Origin: Gyromitra esculenta
Taxonomy: Eukaryota; Ascomycota; Pezizomycetes; Pezizales; Discinaceae
Length of the DNA stretch: 64,000 nucleotides
NCBI GenBank assembly: GCA_038503075.1
Contig: JBCAML010000015.1
Coordinates: forward strand, 372,001-436,000
Direction: 5' to 3'
A model generated the notes under the pieces. The model did no database searches and was not told where the DNA came from. It saw nothing but the letters and a program-made list of their open reading frames with translations. Below are positions 34,130 through 46,041 of this stretch, piece after piece. The number at the start of each line of letters is the position of its first letter. Position 1 is the stretch's first letter. Both the position numbers and the translations under genes were made by a program.

Positions 34130-36769
34130 ATGGCTTCTCAGTTCATCGGTCTCAACATCCTGCTCACGCTCAACGACCCAAGCCACACCCAGCTGCGTGG
34201 GCTCGTAGCTGAAGTGAATGGCCAGGAACTGGCTCTTAGTAACGGTAATCTGCTGTATTCGACTCTGCGGATATCCTGTGGCCTGTTCTAACTTTTACTT
34301 TCAACTAGTGCTGTTTGTTAGTTCCAACTACATGCTCTCCAGCTACATTGTCAACGGTCTGAACATCCACGACATTGAGATCACCTCCGACCCCGTAACT
34401 CCCCCCCCTCCAGCTCCAAAGTATGTTCCTCTACAGGCCCCACCGTTGGTGGTCCACACCCCACCCGTTCAAGCACAGCTGTTTTCTACGGGCTTGCAGC
34501 CCCTTGCTCATCCTCACAGCCAGTCCCTCTCTTATTCAACCACAATAATCAGCTCCGTCCCAACTCCAACCCCCGCTTCCTCGGAGTTCATAGATCCAGC
34601 GATTGTGTCCATGTCCCGGAAGCCCATGGCTCCAGCAGCCGCCCAAGCACCTCCGCAAATCCCTAAGAAATCTAGTTTCTCTATCCCACCACGAATATCT
34701 GCAACTCTCGCATCGGTTCTCACTCCTGCCGTGACAAAGCCTTCCAACGGGGCCACCTTGAAACGCCAGGGCTCATCCCATGGCTCCAACCTCACTTTAA
34801 ACACACTTGGCATGCCCTTGAGCTCCAAAACACACTCCTACTCTGCCAATGCTGCTGTGGAACCACTAAGACCTAGTTCAGGTCTAGCTCCACCTTCCCA
34901 ACCTCGTGCGCCATCTTCAGCGTCCGCAACATTGAATCTACCTTTCAACGACCTCTCCATCAAGGGCGACGGTGCCGCCGAGTCCAGCGCTTTTGATGAG
35001 ACCGACGACAACCTCAGTTCCGTGGCGATGCCGCCGACACCGGGGGTCCGGCAGAAGTTCCAAGGGAAACGCTCACGCAGAGGTAAATCGCATCTAAAGA
35101 GACAGCACGAGCAGCGCCAGCTGCTTGAGCCGGTGTTGCAGGAGGATATGCTACATGGAAATGTGGCCGCACCCGGAATGTTTAGCGGGTCGATTGCGCA
35201 AGCTGCAAGCGCGGGCGCGAATCACCTGGTTCAGCCGGGAATGTCGAATAGGAGGCGACGCGCGAGGAGGGGTAATAATAAGTACGATGGAAATACGACA
35301 AACGCAGAGGAAGAAGGATGGGCGACGGAGGATGTAAACGACTACAAAGAAAGAGAATTCGATTTCCAGGGTAATTTGGATAGATTTGATAAGAAGACGG
35401 TTTTCAGTCAGATTAAGGTGGGAATTGCAATCCCTATGCTCTAATTTTTATACTGACTCTAGCACCAATATAGGCTGAAGACAAAACCGCAGACGGAGAC
35501 CGCCTAGTTTCATTCAACCGCCTTCCACAACGCAAACCCAGCGTTTCCAAAAAGAACTATCACCATCATGAAAACGTCCTCGGAAACTACGCTAACGGCC
35601 AATCTCTGACCGAACGTGACGGCTGGAATTCCCCTGAATTCATCGCTGAAGAATCCGAATCCTCTGACTCAGACCACCATACCCGTGGCCGCGGCGACAA
35701 TAACGGCGCAGCTGACAGCGGCCGCAGTAGCCGCCGTGCTATGTCACGTCAAGAATCCCGCCGCCGCTCAATCCGTCAAATATCCGGCAACGCTGCTGCA
35801 GCTCGCTCTTTCGAAAATCTTCACTACGCACAATCTTCCAGCGGCGGTGGGGCCGGCCCAGCAAAATCCACTAAAGCTACCCTCCGCCTTGCACCCTCTC
35901 ATAGACCCTGCCCTATCGTCTCTCCCCTACAAATGCTCGATGTCGAACGCATCGCTGAAGTCGAACTCTGTCTTACTGACGACATGATGACTGAGAACGC
36001 TGGACGTGGGATCGCACAAGTCGCAATCCAGGCCTTCGGCAAGCGCATCTCAGCTGCCAACCATAACGCACTCCCTGTAGTCCTCGTCTTCGCGGGTAAC
36101 CATAAGAGCGGTGCACGTGCCATCGCCGCTGGACGTCATCTCAAGAACCACCACGTCCGCGTCATGGTTTGTGTACTCGGTCTGGAGCGTGAGGATGAAC
36201 TGTTAGAGCATGTTCGCCGCCAGCTTAACATCTTCCGTAACGCTGGCGGGCGTGTCGCACGCTGGGAGGAACTAGCAAACAATTTAAAGACATTAGATTC
36301 ACCGCCAGAGTTGATTATCGACGGGCTTTTGGGGACACATCTCTCTATTGAGGACTTAAGGACCGAGCAACAGGCGACGGCGTTCGAGTTAGTACAGTTT
36401 GCGAACAAGAGTAAAGCAAGTGTACTTGCAGTTGATATTCCAAGCGGAGTGGACGGAAGCACTGGTTTGTTACCCCTCCCCTTCCTTCTCTTTTTATAGT
36501 AGATGATTAACAGACCAATAGGTGAAATTGCCCAGCTTGAGGACACGGGTCCATTCCATATGCGCGCCAAATGGGTCGTATGTATGGGTGCGCCGAAAAG
36601 TGGATTGCTGAATGCTCTAGTTTCGGGTGTCGGGTTTGGATGGAATCTGTACGTGGCGGATATTGGGATCTCAAATACAGCGTGGAGGAAGTACGGCACG
36701 AGGAGAAGGCATGGCGTTGAGTTTGCGGCTGATTGGGTAGTTGCTTTAGAGTTTTACGGTACTCCGTAA
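34130..36769 (+). CDS. EDC3: Enhancer of mRNA decapping EDC3
   Basis: Scaffold of P-bodies that binds Dcp2 and the Dhh1 helicase and stimulates decapping. Four exons (34130-34244, 34309-35417, 35474-36464, 36522-36769) join to 820 residues. The N-terminal LSm-like domain (about 1-80) contains RGLVAEVNGQELAL and YIVNGLNIHDIEI. A long P/S/A-rich linker follows. The FDF motif region (REFDFQGNLDRFDKKTVF, about 386-405) would bind Dhh1. The YjeF_N dimerisation domain starts near MLDVERIAEVE (about 562) and includes VFAGNHKSGARAIAAGRHL and AVDIPSGVDGSTG, ending in the last exon. The order is that of the family. Fungal Edc3 proteins are usually 500-900 residues. The start ATG opens the LSm domain directly. 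Confidence 0.92.
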
Positions 36770-37789
36770 GGTGTATTCGGGGGAGTGTTGGGTCGGGTTG
36801 GGTTGTCTACTATTTTTTTTTTAGCTTTTTCTTATTTCATTACTTTGTAAGTTTATTATCTGCTAATTGATGTATACCCATGTGTTGTTATTTGGGAGTA
36901 AGATGGTTCCTGTGTATTATGATATGGCCTCTCGGTTGAATGGGGGTTTGGTTTTAGAGGTTGGGTTTCCTCTTCTTATTTCCTTTTTTCTTTTATAGCT
37001 ATATTGTGGGTTTGGTTTGAAGGTTTGTAATAGCTACGGAATAGATTGGTGGATTGTGATGCTTATGTGGGCTGTTGTCTGTGTATGTCTAATCATGAAA
37101 TGTCACTCGTTAAGAGTTTAGGCGGGTATGTATTTGGATTGAAGTCAGTGAGTTGGTCTTTTAGCTCTTTTCTCCAAGGTATGAGTATGCGCTTGGTTAC
37201 AAGCAACCTATTAACCAGCCAGACGCTGCTGGAGGTTACTTCGTATGCTACGACAGCATACACCCCAAAACTTTAATATGCCTTGCCCCCATAACATATA
37301 TATACCAAGTCATTATCTCCTCCACTCTAGCCAACGAACCTCTCATACCTAGTTATCAGATATATTGTACAATAGCAATCACTGACTTTTCCCCTTAACA
37401 CTTCATAGTTCGAACAAAGAAAAATTACGCAGACACAAATACAGCAATGAAAAGAGAAAAAAAAACACTCCCAAAAAAAACGAAGTTCGGACCGCTTATA
37501 TGAAAAAAAAAAAGATGCGGATGTGAAATCTATCTATCTATAATGATAATGGAAAAAATAAAAAATAAAAACTCCTCTCAGACTTTTGTTCCCCCCCCTC
37601 TCTTTCTTCCTGCCTCAGCTCCCAAATGGAGGAATGGCGTGTGGTGTGGAAGCGAAATACAATAATCGCAGAATGCGATAAATAAATATAAAACAAACTA
37701 CCACGCACCACAAACCTACACCAAGCAGCAAAACAGGAAGAAGAAGAAAAAAAGGGGGGGGGAATTCTATCTAGCAGAATTTTTGTTGT
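36770..37789. other. Convergent intergenic region, EDC3 / NADH dehydrogenase
   Basis: Terminal region for two convergent genes. T-rich tracts follow EDC3, and A-rich and AATAAA-like stretches (37560-37570, 37680-37690) lie on the other side. No gene seen. Confidence 0.45.
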
Positions 37790-39964
37790 CTATTCCCTAT
37801 AATCATGAAAATTGTTAGATGCTCTGTGTGGTAGCTTGGGGGGGCGAGATGAAGGTAGGTCCCCGGGAGGGTATGGGGGGGTGGAGGTGGAGCTAACCTT
37901 GAGACATCACGACCAAAGACTTTGACTTTAACCCAGTCCATAAACACCAGGATACGGTTCCTTGTGCTGAAGCACATTGACAGATACGCAGATCTCCAGA
38001 AAAGGTAGGTCAGGGAGCCACCGGAAGCGAGCTGAACATCATTGTTAGTAAACACCCGTTATTATGGGAGGGGGGGGATACGTACGTTTCCATTGAACCA
38101 GGTGATGTCTGCGACGGCCCTTTCCATACCGATGTAGGCTAGGGATCCTTGGTGGGAGTACTCGAAGGGCAATAGCTGTTTGATCTTTCTGATTGCTTTG
38201 CTCTTCTTCTGGATTTCTTTTTCTAAGGTTTCTCTGTCTTCGGGGACTTTAGCTTCCTGTGAGAGGGTGTCTAGGTGGTCTAGCTCTGCCTCCAGCGCCT
38301 GCGTGTGTGCCATAGTGTTGAAAAGACGAGCCAGGAAAGCACCCTGCTGAGACGCAACCTGAGCTGTAGGAGCGTATTTCGTAGCTGAGCAGTCTCCGAG
38401 AGACCAGATCCCTTCGGTTCCATCAACCACGAGGTATTCATTGACTGCCAGGCCACGACGAGAGTTCTTCTGCTGTGGAAGCTGTCCCATAAGGTCGCGG
38501 ACGACACCCCTTACAGCATTACCAGTCGCCCAGACAAGGCATCCGTACGGGATAATCTGCTTCTCCCGAGTACCGTCCGGCTTGGTTACTTCTGCTTCAA
38601 TGTATTTATCCGTCACGTTCTTCACCATCGTCTTGGTGCGTACATCGATCTTCTCGTCCTTGAAGGTTTGCTCGGTATATTCGATCAATGTCTTGCTAAA
38701 CATAGGCAAGACCTATTTGGATACCGAATTAGATTATTATTATTTAAAGGTCACGTGGTAGGGGAATCCCGCTAGTGACTCACGTTCGGGAGAGCTTCGA
38801 CCAAGGTAACGTGGAAGTCACCGGTAATTCCCGGAACCCATTTCTTGAGATCGTCTTCGAAGAAATCTTGCAGCTCGGCAGCAAATTCAACACCCGTTGG
38901 TCCGCCGCCAACCACGACCTATCAAACCCCACACATTCTCGTAAGTAGCTATTCGGCATCTTTTCACGATAATGTACCGGGTTAGAATACTGGCTCACCA
39001 TGTGGAGAAGACGCTCTTTCTCTTCTTGGGTTTGATCCTTAAACATGGCGGTTTCAATGCAGTCCATGACCTTCTTTCTAATCTTTTGGGCATCCGTGAT
39101 CTCCTTCAAGAAACACGCATGTTCCCTAACTCCGGGAATCCCTATATGCACAAATAACCCTCTCAGCACCCCCAATTCACATGTTAATTGTAGAGGGGGT
39201 TACACTAACCAAACGTCGCGTTTTCGGCGCCCACACCAACAACCAAATAATCAAACGGCACCTCGGTCTGATGGACGTCGCCTTTCACGTCGGAAAGATC
39301 ATTGATAACGACCACCCGACGGTCATGGTCAATCTTGGTAGCCTCGGCTTCGTAAAACTTAACGGATGCTTTCTTGTGTCGGATAATGTGCCTCAATGGC
39401 TCCATGATACTACGGTGCTCCACAGTACCGGTTGGGCAGCTAGGTAGTAGTGGAGTGAAGAGGAAGAAGTTACGCGGAGAGATGACGATGACGTTATAGT
39501 TCTCGGTATCGAGCTTCTTGAGGAGTGCAACGCTACCCCATCCAGTCCCTACATTTCAAAACAGAGGTAAAAAAATATTAGTCCCCCATTTACTAGTAAT
39601 TGAATAATAGCTTTAGAGGGGAGGGGGAGGAAAGAGCATTCTTACCTAAAATCACAAGTGTCTTCTTAGTCGGATCAGGCTCAATCTGCTCCTTCGGGAA
39701 CCGAGTCTCGTAGATTGAATACCCCAACCAAACCGTCCCCAGTATCGCCAGAGCGTATGTTCCCCTCCATGCATACTTCAAAAACCTAAGTTTGCTCTTT
39801 TTCAGCGGTTTTGCTGCAGCGGCCTCAGTCGCATAGGCACGCTTGAATTGCGATTGAACCAGCTGGCGCTGAACTATCGGCCTGAAGGCCTGCCGTTGCA
39901 GAACCGCACGCGAATTGCGTCCCACTGCAGGGACAGCTCGGAGCTTCAAGACTGAAGACATCAT
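37790..39964 (-). CDS. NDE1: External alternative NADH dehydrogenase (NDE/NDH-2 type)
   Basis: Rotenone-insensitive, non-proton-pumping NADH:ubiquinone oxidoreductase of the mitochondrial inner membrane. Seven exons: 39964-39646, 39548-39210, 39141-38999, 38918-38784, 38712-38086, 38031-37898, 37796-37790. They join to 567 residues. Residues 1-45 are R/Q/A-rich (presequence) and about 65-85 are hydrophobic ([15 protein letters not shown]), as in the externally facing enzymes. The FAD dinucleotide fold starts at [13 protein letters not shown] (about 102) and the NADH fold at [16 protein letters not shown] (about 266). [10 protein letters not shown] and SLGDCSA follow. The insertion near 440-490 is a charged helix without an EF-hand loop. 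The last exon is 7 nt and supplies the end of the R codon, E and stop, restoring the usual FGRDVSRE terminus. Confidence 0.92.
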
Positions 39965-41557
39965 CGCGAAGAAATCCTAGACTGCAATTTATCGCAAACG
40001 TTAAGGAAACTATCGTACTAGACAAACTGTAAAAAGATGACGGAATATTACCTATGTATAAAGCAACTCCACAAACGGAGAGTGAAGAGCGATAAAGAAA
40101 GAAAGAGAGAAAGAAGACAGCTAGAGAAGAAAAAAACTGTTGTTGCACGAGACAAGAGATAATGAGTCCCGCAAGAAAAAACACGGAGCAACTCCCCTCC
40201 AACCAAAAAAAAAATCCCCCAAGTGACGGTGTTGCTGCTGCACTGCACTACAGATCTGCCCTCCCCACGCGGGAAAATTTTTACCGGGAGGGAAAGGGGA
40301 AAAAAAAATTCTATATTTTTGGCGCAACTCTGGGTTTACGCCCCTTGTCCGTTCGTCGCCTTCACGCGTGCTTACAGAAGCCGATAAGTACCTATCTGAC
40401 TTTCTTCCATTCGTAATCTTGCTTCTTGTTTTTTGTTTTTTTTTCATCCTCCGATAAGAGAGAAAGGAGAGCCATCACTAGTATTTCGTTTGAAGCATTC
40501 TCTCCTTTGCCCCACCGGGTAAAAGAGGCTGGATCTGGGTACCGTGGTGGACAAAAGGGAAGATCAGAAAGAAAGGCACGATAAAGAAGCTAAGAGTGCC
40601 TCCTCTTCGCAGCATTGACGTAACTGTCCTCGGTAAGGCTTCGGTATTGTACTTCGGCCGCGGAGACACGATACATACAAAACGGTTAACCCTGCTCCAG
40701 CGCTCTCCAACTTACCCCACCAACCAACCAGCACGCAAAAACCTTTCGTCCTCTGCTTTTATCAGCTTGGGTACAGTAAGATCTCCATCGTTTTCAAAGT
40801 AGATTGTCTGTCGGTTGGACTTGCTGTATTTATTCTGCATTATCGAGCCTGGAGGAGTATCGGTTCTTTTACTGGCCAGGATTCGACCTGGGTGCAGGTC
40901 CCCGATATGCCAATTAATAGATACGCCGTTTGTTCTGGAGTCTGGATCTTGAGGTTACCCTGCTGTGAAACCACCAAAACCTGGATTTCAACTTCAACTG
41001 CCTGTTCTTCCACAATCACAGCTTATCACCATTGATACCAAAAGATGTACACCCACATCCATGCTTTTCGATGTGACCCATCATTTCAATGATTAGACAA
41101 AACATTTCCTCAGGCTCGATAATTCGCCTTTTCCGCCTTAGGGCAGAATTGTTATTTCTAATGTAATCATACAGTTAAATATCAACAGAAATCCAGCCAA
41201 CCCTTTGCACAAGCAAAAAAATAAAATATAAACTCCGTTCCCTATGCCCCAGAAAATATACAAAACACCCACAAACAACCAATTAACAATTGCTGTAAAA
41301 AAAAAAGCAAAAAACATAAGTAATAATACAAAGGGGCGAAAAGAAACCATAGTATCGGAAACCCTGCAAGTGTTGATACAAGGCGTCCACTAAGATCGGA
41401 ATACAAAAGCCGCTAGATAAACAATTGTGAAAAAACAGCAAACCACCCATCCAGTGTAATGCAAAATATCGAGGTTGTCCTTTTTCAGGAAACAGAATAA
41501 TCAACCTTCGAGAAGAGTAAACAGAAAAAATACTAAAAAAAAGTAAAGAGAAGTCAT
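39965..41557. other. Intergenic between cyclin 3' end and NADH dehydrogenase promoter
   Basis: The part next to 39965 is A- and purine-rich and is the probable NADH dehydrogenase promoter/leader. The part near 41150-41557 is AT-rich and is the 3' flank of the cyclin gene. The short frames between them show no motifs. Confidence 0.4.
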
Positions 41558-43559
41558 TCAAAAACTGAAGTCCGTATATGGAATTGGCCAAACCTGAGGC
41601 CAGATTTCAGTTTGCAAGTACGGAACAATTCCAGTCTTATACTCAGTACGCGGCTTCGCCAGAGGTTGATAATGCATTTGATCATAGCCAAGAACTGGAG
41701 GCTGGACAGAAGTCAAAGGAGGCACAAGCAAAGTGTTAACACCGCGAACAGGCCTGTACGGAGAATTCCGGTTGCCAAGAATCCAGTTTGGAGAGTGCTG
41801 CGAAAATCCTGGAGTGGTGGGGGACGATGCTGCGGAATGATGAATGGAGTTGTGTTGGGAATAAGGAGACGTGTTGCGAGACTGTGAGTTGTAATTCATG
41901 TTGTGGTTGATTAGACCAGTAGAGATTGGAGAAATTTGGGGCGTAGGATGTGAGTACACACTCGCCATCGCACGTGTTCCTGGCAGAGGGAGCTGATTCG
42001 ATGGCACAGCCGGCGCAGAGTGATGTTGAGAATGTTGAGCAACGGAAGATGTAGGAAATATGTCGATGGACAAGCGGGGGACATTCACATTATTCGTAGG
42101 AGTAGATAAAGGAGTTAGCAGAGGGAATTGTGCTCCAGAAGCCGATAACATTGGTGCCATGGACCGAGTGACCCTCTTTGACGGAGGCTGCATCCCAACC
42201 ACTGGGTCATATGGCCTTTTTCTCGATGGTGATTGAAAGTCCGGTTGTGGCATAGGCGTGATCGGAGAATGCACCGGCATCAGAGAGGGTACGCCAAGCT
42301 GGTAAAATGGCGGGGAAGAACTATTCGAGGGTGGTGGGGATGGTAATGATTGTGGAACGACCGGTAGAGTTGGAGTAATGGGGGTTGGATTCCGGCCTCC
42401 AACTTCCATAGGTACTCTCTGTGCCTTGTCCCAAAATGCCCAAAACCGCCCAAGTGTCGTATGCCACCCCGTCCATTCCTTATCCGACACAAACAAGCTA
42501 TATCTCATATTGCTCAAAAATTCAACCTCCATTATGTGAATTTCTTGCACTGAAATCCCAGAAACCTCCGCCCAAGTCTTATTTGTGTACGTATTGTCGT
42601 CCAAAACTATTTCGAGTCAGCATTAAAAAACATATTAAGAATTTATAAGAATCACCCACACTTATTTCCCAACATCAGAGCCACAGTAAGTAGTCTAAAC
42701 TCGCTTCCGGGTTTTCCCTTAACCGATGGGTTGGACTTCTTCAACCTGTAAATAAAAAGTAAAGCGAGCAATATGACGTTCTGAGAAACTTGAGTAGTTG
42801 ATAAAATTGTTGTAACCCATTTTCGGAATCCAATGCTAGGAATAGCGTCGTGGGCCAGGGGGGCTTGGGGAGAAATGGGTGTCGATGATTCCACAACCTT
42901 CTGCAACACACAGGAAGACTCAAACCAAAACAAACAAGTGATCTAGATGTTGTTAGACGAATACAGTCAAAGACTTATGCTCGGTAAAGACCAACCTGTG
43001 CCGCAAACTCAGCCAAATTTGCCTTGCTACCATTGATTGTAGATGGAACCGTCATTGATGCGCCGACGTTGCTTGTTGACTTCCTCCTTTGTTGTTGTTG
43101 CTGCTGTTGTTGCTGCTTCTCTTGGTACGGTTGCTCAGTGATATGTGCAACCGAGGTCCGTCTTGTTGAAGGTGGGCTCTGTTTCCTCCGTAGGCTATAG
43201 TCATAGTTCGATTGCGTTACGGCTCGGCAGCTGTCTAGTGACTTTGGAACCCCATGCCCAGCAATTGGAGGCTCGAGCTGTCTAAGCTGGCCATGGCTAT
43301 AAGAATGCAGAGTACCCATGTGTCCTAAACTCATATCCGGTGGAGGAGTTTGAAGCCCACGATTTACTGACGGTGTGGGTTGATATCTCGACGGAGCCCC
43401 AGAAGATATCGAATACCTTCGTGCATTCGAAGTGAAGTTGGGAGGAGATCGTGGAGAATCCAGGTTTCTAAAGCCAGCGGAATGGTAGGAGTGTAAACCT
43501 CCAAGAGGTTGGTATGCTGAATGTGGATGCATGTGGGGTCGAACTGCGAGATTCAACAT
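41558..43559 (-). CDS. PHO80/CLG1-type cyclin
   Basis: Cyclin expected to bind a Pho85-like kinase. Three exons (43559-42996, 42900-42660, 42606-41558) give 617 residues. The cyclin box lies at about 195-325: VTTILSTTQVSQNVILLALLF, FRLLTVALMLGNKFLDDNTY, WAEVSGISVQEIHIMEVEFL and RYSLFVSDKEWTGWHTTL. It resembles Clg1/Pcl cyclins of filamentous fungi. The N-terminal 188 residues are S/P/R-rich with nine consecutive Q (about 160-175). The C-terminal about 290 residues are disordered, P/S/N/Q-rich, with a basic patch SRKRPYDP. The exon 2 donor is GTGGGT, forced by the frame. A 12-kb gene-poor region lies upstream. The exact ortholog is not certain. Confidence 0.82.
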
Positions 43560-45639
43560 TTAGGTGAATAGTGGGAAGTCAAATATTGTACGCCTGCGAG
43601 GAGAAATATAAAGGACGTCAAGCAAGGACGGCTATGGTATTTGAAGGTAGTACCGAACGCGTACTAGTTCGACCCCGCAGGTGTGATCTCTCCCTGGCTG
43701 GGTGATAAAGAGGCACCGCTATGGCCCCGTCGAGACAGGACAGGCAGCCAGCTGAGCAGGGAAGAGCTGTAGTGGCGCGTAGCCCAGAAGCTGTGGGATG
43801 GGGGGGTGGATTTGTCTAGCGGCGAGCAACAAGAGAAGGCAGTGGACAGTGGGAAATGGAAGCGGAGGAATGTCAAAGGAGACCAAAGTATGACCCGGAA
43901 TTGGATACATGTATGTATTGGCGTCATGTCATGTCTCTTAATGGGGTGGAGGAATAATAAGGACAGCATCGACGAGGTTGTTGAACCCTTGATGTAATGA
44001 AGACGGGCTTTGCCACTTTTCTTCAAAGTCAGCGGCGCGTGCCGGGCGGAGCGAGGGAGGGCATAGAGGGCATGCGCGTTCCGCTAAGCTGTGTGCGTCT
44101 GTATCGCATTGGGAAAAAAGGAGGTGTGTGATTGACTCTTGGGCAAATTGTGTTTTGGGGGGGATGAATTTCGAAAGGAAGGAAGGGGCTGGCTGGCTGG
44201 CTGGTTGGCGAGGGAGGTGGGCTGGCTGGCTGTGGGATGGGTGGATGGAGAGAGGAAGGATTGGGATGTGGATAGACGAACTAGGGGGGGTAGCAGGAAA
44301 GGGCAAGGGTAGCGTTTGGTGCAGCAGGCATCCCGTTGGCCCAAAATTGCAAAGGAATAATGAAAAATTGGGATAAAATCCGAAAGGAAGGGCGAGAGCG
44401 AGAAAAACGAAATATCGAAGGTGAGAACATATGATTGAGACTGCCCACTACCCAGAGATGTACCTAGCTAGACAAAGTCTCTGACGAGGATGCTTGTACT
44501 CCTCACTCGCTCCTCGCTCGCTCTTGCTGGTCAATCGGCGGATGAGGTTGCTGTTTCCTGCTTTGTCCTAGCCCCACCAACGCCATGCTCTGCCTACTTT
44601 AGAGCACCCAGCACTGGAGGGAAGGCAAAGGAATGCCCGATACGACACGGCAGTCTAGGGACCTCTGGTGCCCTTTTCGTCGCCCTTTGTCGTTGCATTT
44701 CCCTTCCGTTCCCCACCCCTTCAACCATGCTGGTCGGGCTGCGTTACAGCTCCGTGCTCGCTATCGAGAGCCCAGCAATCATCTCCATCTTCCGGACAAG
44801 GACACGATCCCAGCAGGCAGGTGCTAAAACTCCTCCTACTCTAGTGTACGGTATGGTCAGGTTTGTAAGGTAAGCCCCACAGCACAACGGGATACAGGCA
44901 CAGGCAAGAGGGGGAAAAGCGGATGGAAGAGTGAAAGGGAAAAAAAAAACCTCCCAGAACTCCCAGCGACACTCGAGTCTCACACCAAAAAAAGCAGGCT
45001 TTGATGCTCTTTGGCAGGCTGTATGTCGTTTCTGGCTAATTGTTTTTTGACTTTCTTTTTCTCCTGCTTTTTCTTTTTTTCTGGCCTTGTCCACTTATGG
45101 TTTGGCGTGCTTATAACGTGACCTGTGTACAACCTAACTACATATCTAGAGTATTTCCAAGATTGGTACTTTCCGGGAAACATGACGCAGTATTCGGAGT
45201 GGTGGGAGGTAAAAGGAGTCCATAGGCAGGGAGGGTAGGGACTTGACTTTGGGGGCTGGCGGGAACTCGAATACGCTGGGGTCTCTGCGGTTGCGATGCG
45301 GTCGTTTGCGTTAGCTGGTGCACAAGAACAAAAAAATAATTTGCGATGAGCGACTCTTTGTTATGGTTCTGCAGAAAGGTAGAGGGGTGAAGGCGGGTGG
45401 GGAAGGTGTTGAACGTAAGGGAGTCTCCCGATTCACCCAATCATGCAGCAAGGAGAACCGACGCGGACAGCCAAATTTGTGAGTTGACAATCAACGGATG
45501 TGGACCTAGACCCCATCACGCTCACACTCATGCTCGTGGTTGACCGGCTTTCCTGGTCATCAAAGATAATTGTAAAAATAAAAAAAGAGGGGGGAAAACA
45601 AACACAAAAACAACCTGAAAGAATATAACTATATTTGTT
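43560..45639. other. Long upstream region of the cyclin gene
   Basis: GC-moderate DNA with purine/pyrimidine tracts and short repeats (GGCTGGCTGGCT near 44190-44230). The plus frame at 44490-44873 and the minus frames opposite it have no recognisable motif and look like chance frames in biased sequence. This is probably an extended promoter and 5' leader. Confidence 0.4.
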
Positions 45640-46041
45640 TTATCGGTTACCGTTTATTCCTGTCACATCCTTTCTTGTTCGTATTATCGCTCCTGTTCCT
45701 GTTTGCTCTCCTTTGCTGATTCTAAACCTAGCAAATTTGCTGTGCAGAACCGGACGATTGGTCTTTGGCATACTTCTTTCTTTGGTAAGCATCCTGGCAC
45801 GGGCGGAGAACTGCCTTAAGTTGTTGGCTGTTTTTAGTATTGCCACGGAGTCCAAAACTGGGCCAAAGTCCACGACGCAGCCATCCATCTCCTCGATTCT
45901 TTGGTGATTCTCGGGTTGGGGTTGCTGCCAACCGACACTGATGCCCAAAAGACTTTCCAGTCGTTTCCTCTGTGTCTGCGAAGGGGCTGAATAGTTTGGA
46001 TCAAGTTTTGAGAAGGCTGGACTAACATTCCCCCACTGCAT
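45640..46041 (-). CDS. Hypothetical small protein, weak support
   Basis: A single-exon frame of 133 residues starting MQWGNVSPAFSKLDP and ending in a basic segment. Mid-region EEMDGCVVDFGPVLDSVAIL is mildly hydrophobic, and the C-terminal half is K/R-rich without a recognisable domain. There is no signal peptide. Length and mixed composition are compatible with a real gene, but no homology is recognised and the surroundings are gene-poor. It could equally be part of the cyclin gene's far-upstream region. Confidence 0.22.
   Translation of the reverse strand: MQWGNVSPAFSKLDPNYSAPSQTQRKRLESLLGISVGWQQPQPENHQRIEEMDGCVVDFGPVLDSVAILKTANNLRQFSARARMLTKERSMPKTNRPVLHSKFARFRISKGEQTGTGAIIRTRKDVTGINGNR

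Noticed and set aside
44490..44873. 127-codon plus frame upstream of the cyclin gene
   Set aside because: No domain and no homology recognised; it lies in biased promoter-like sequence.
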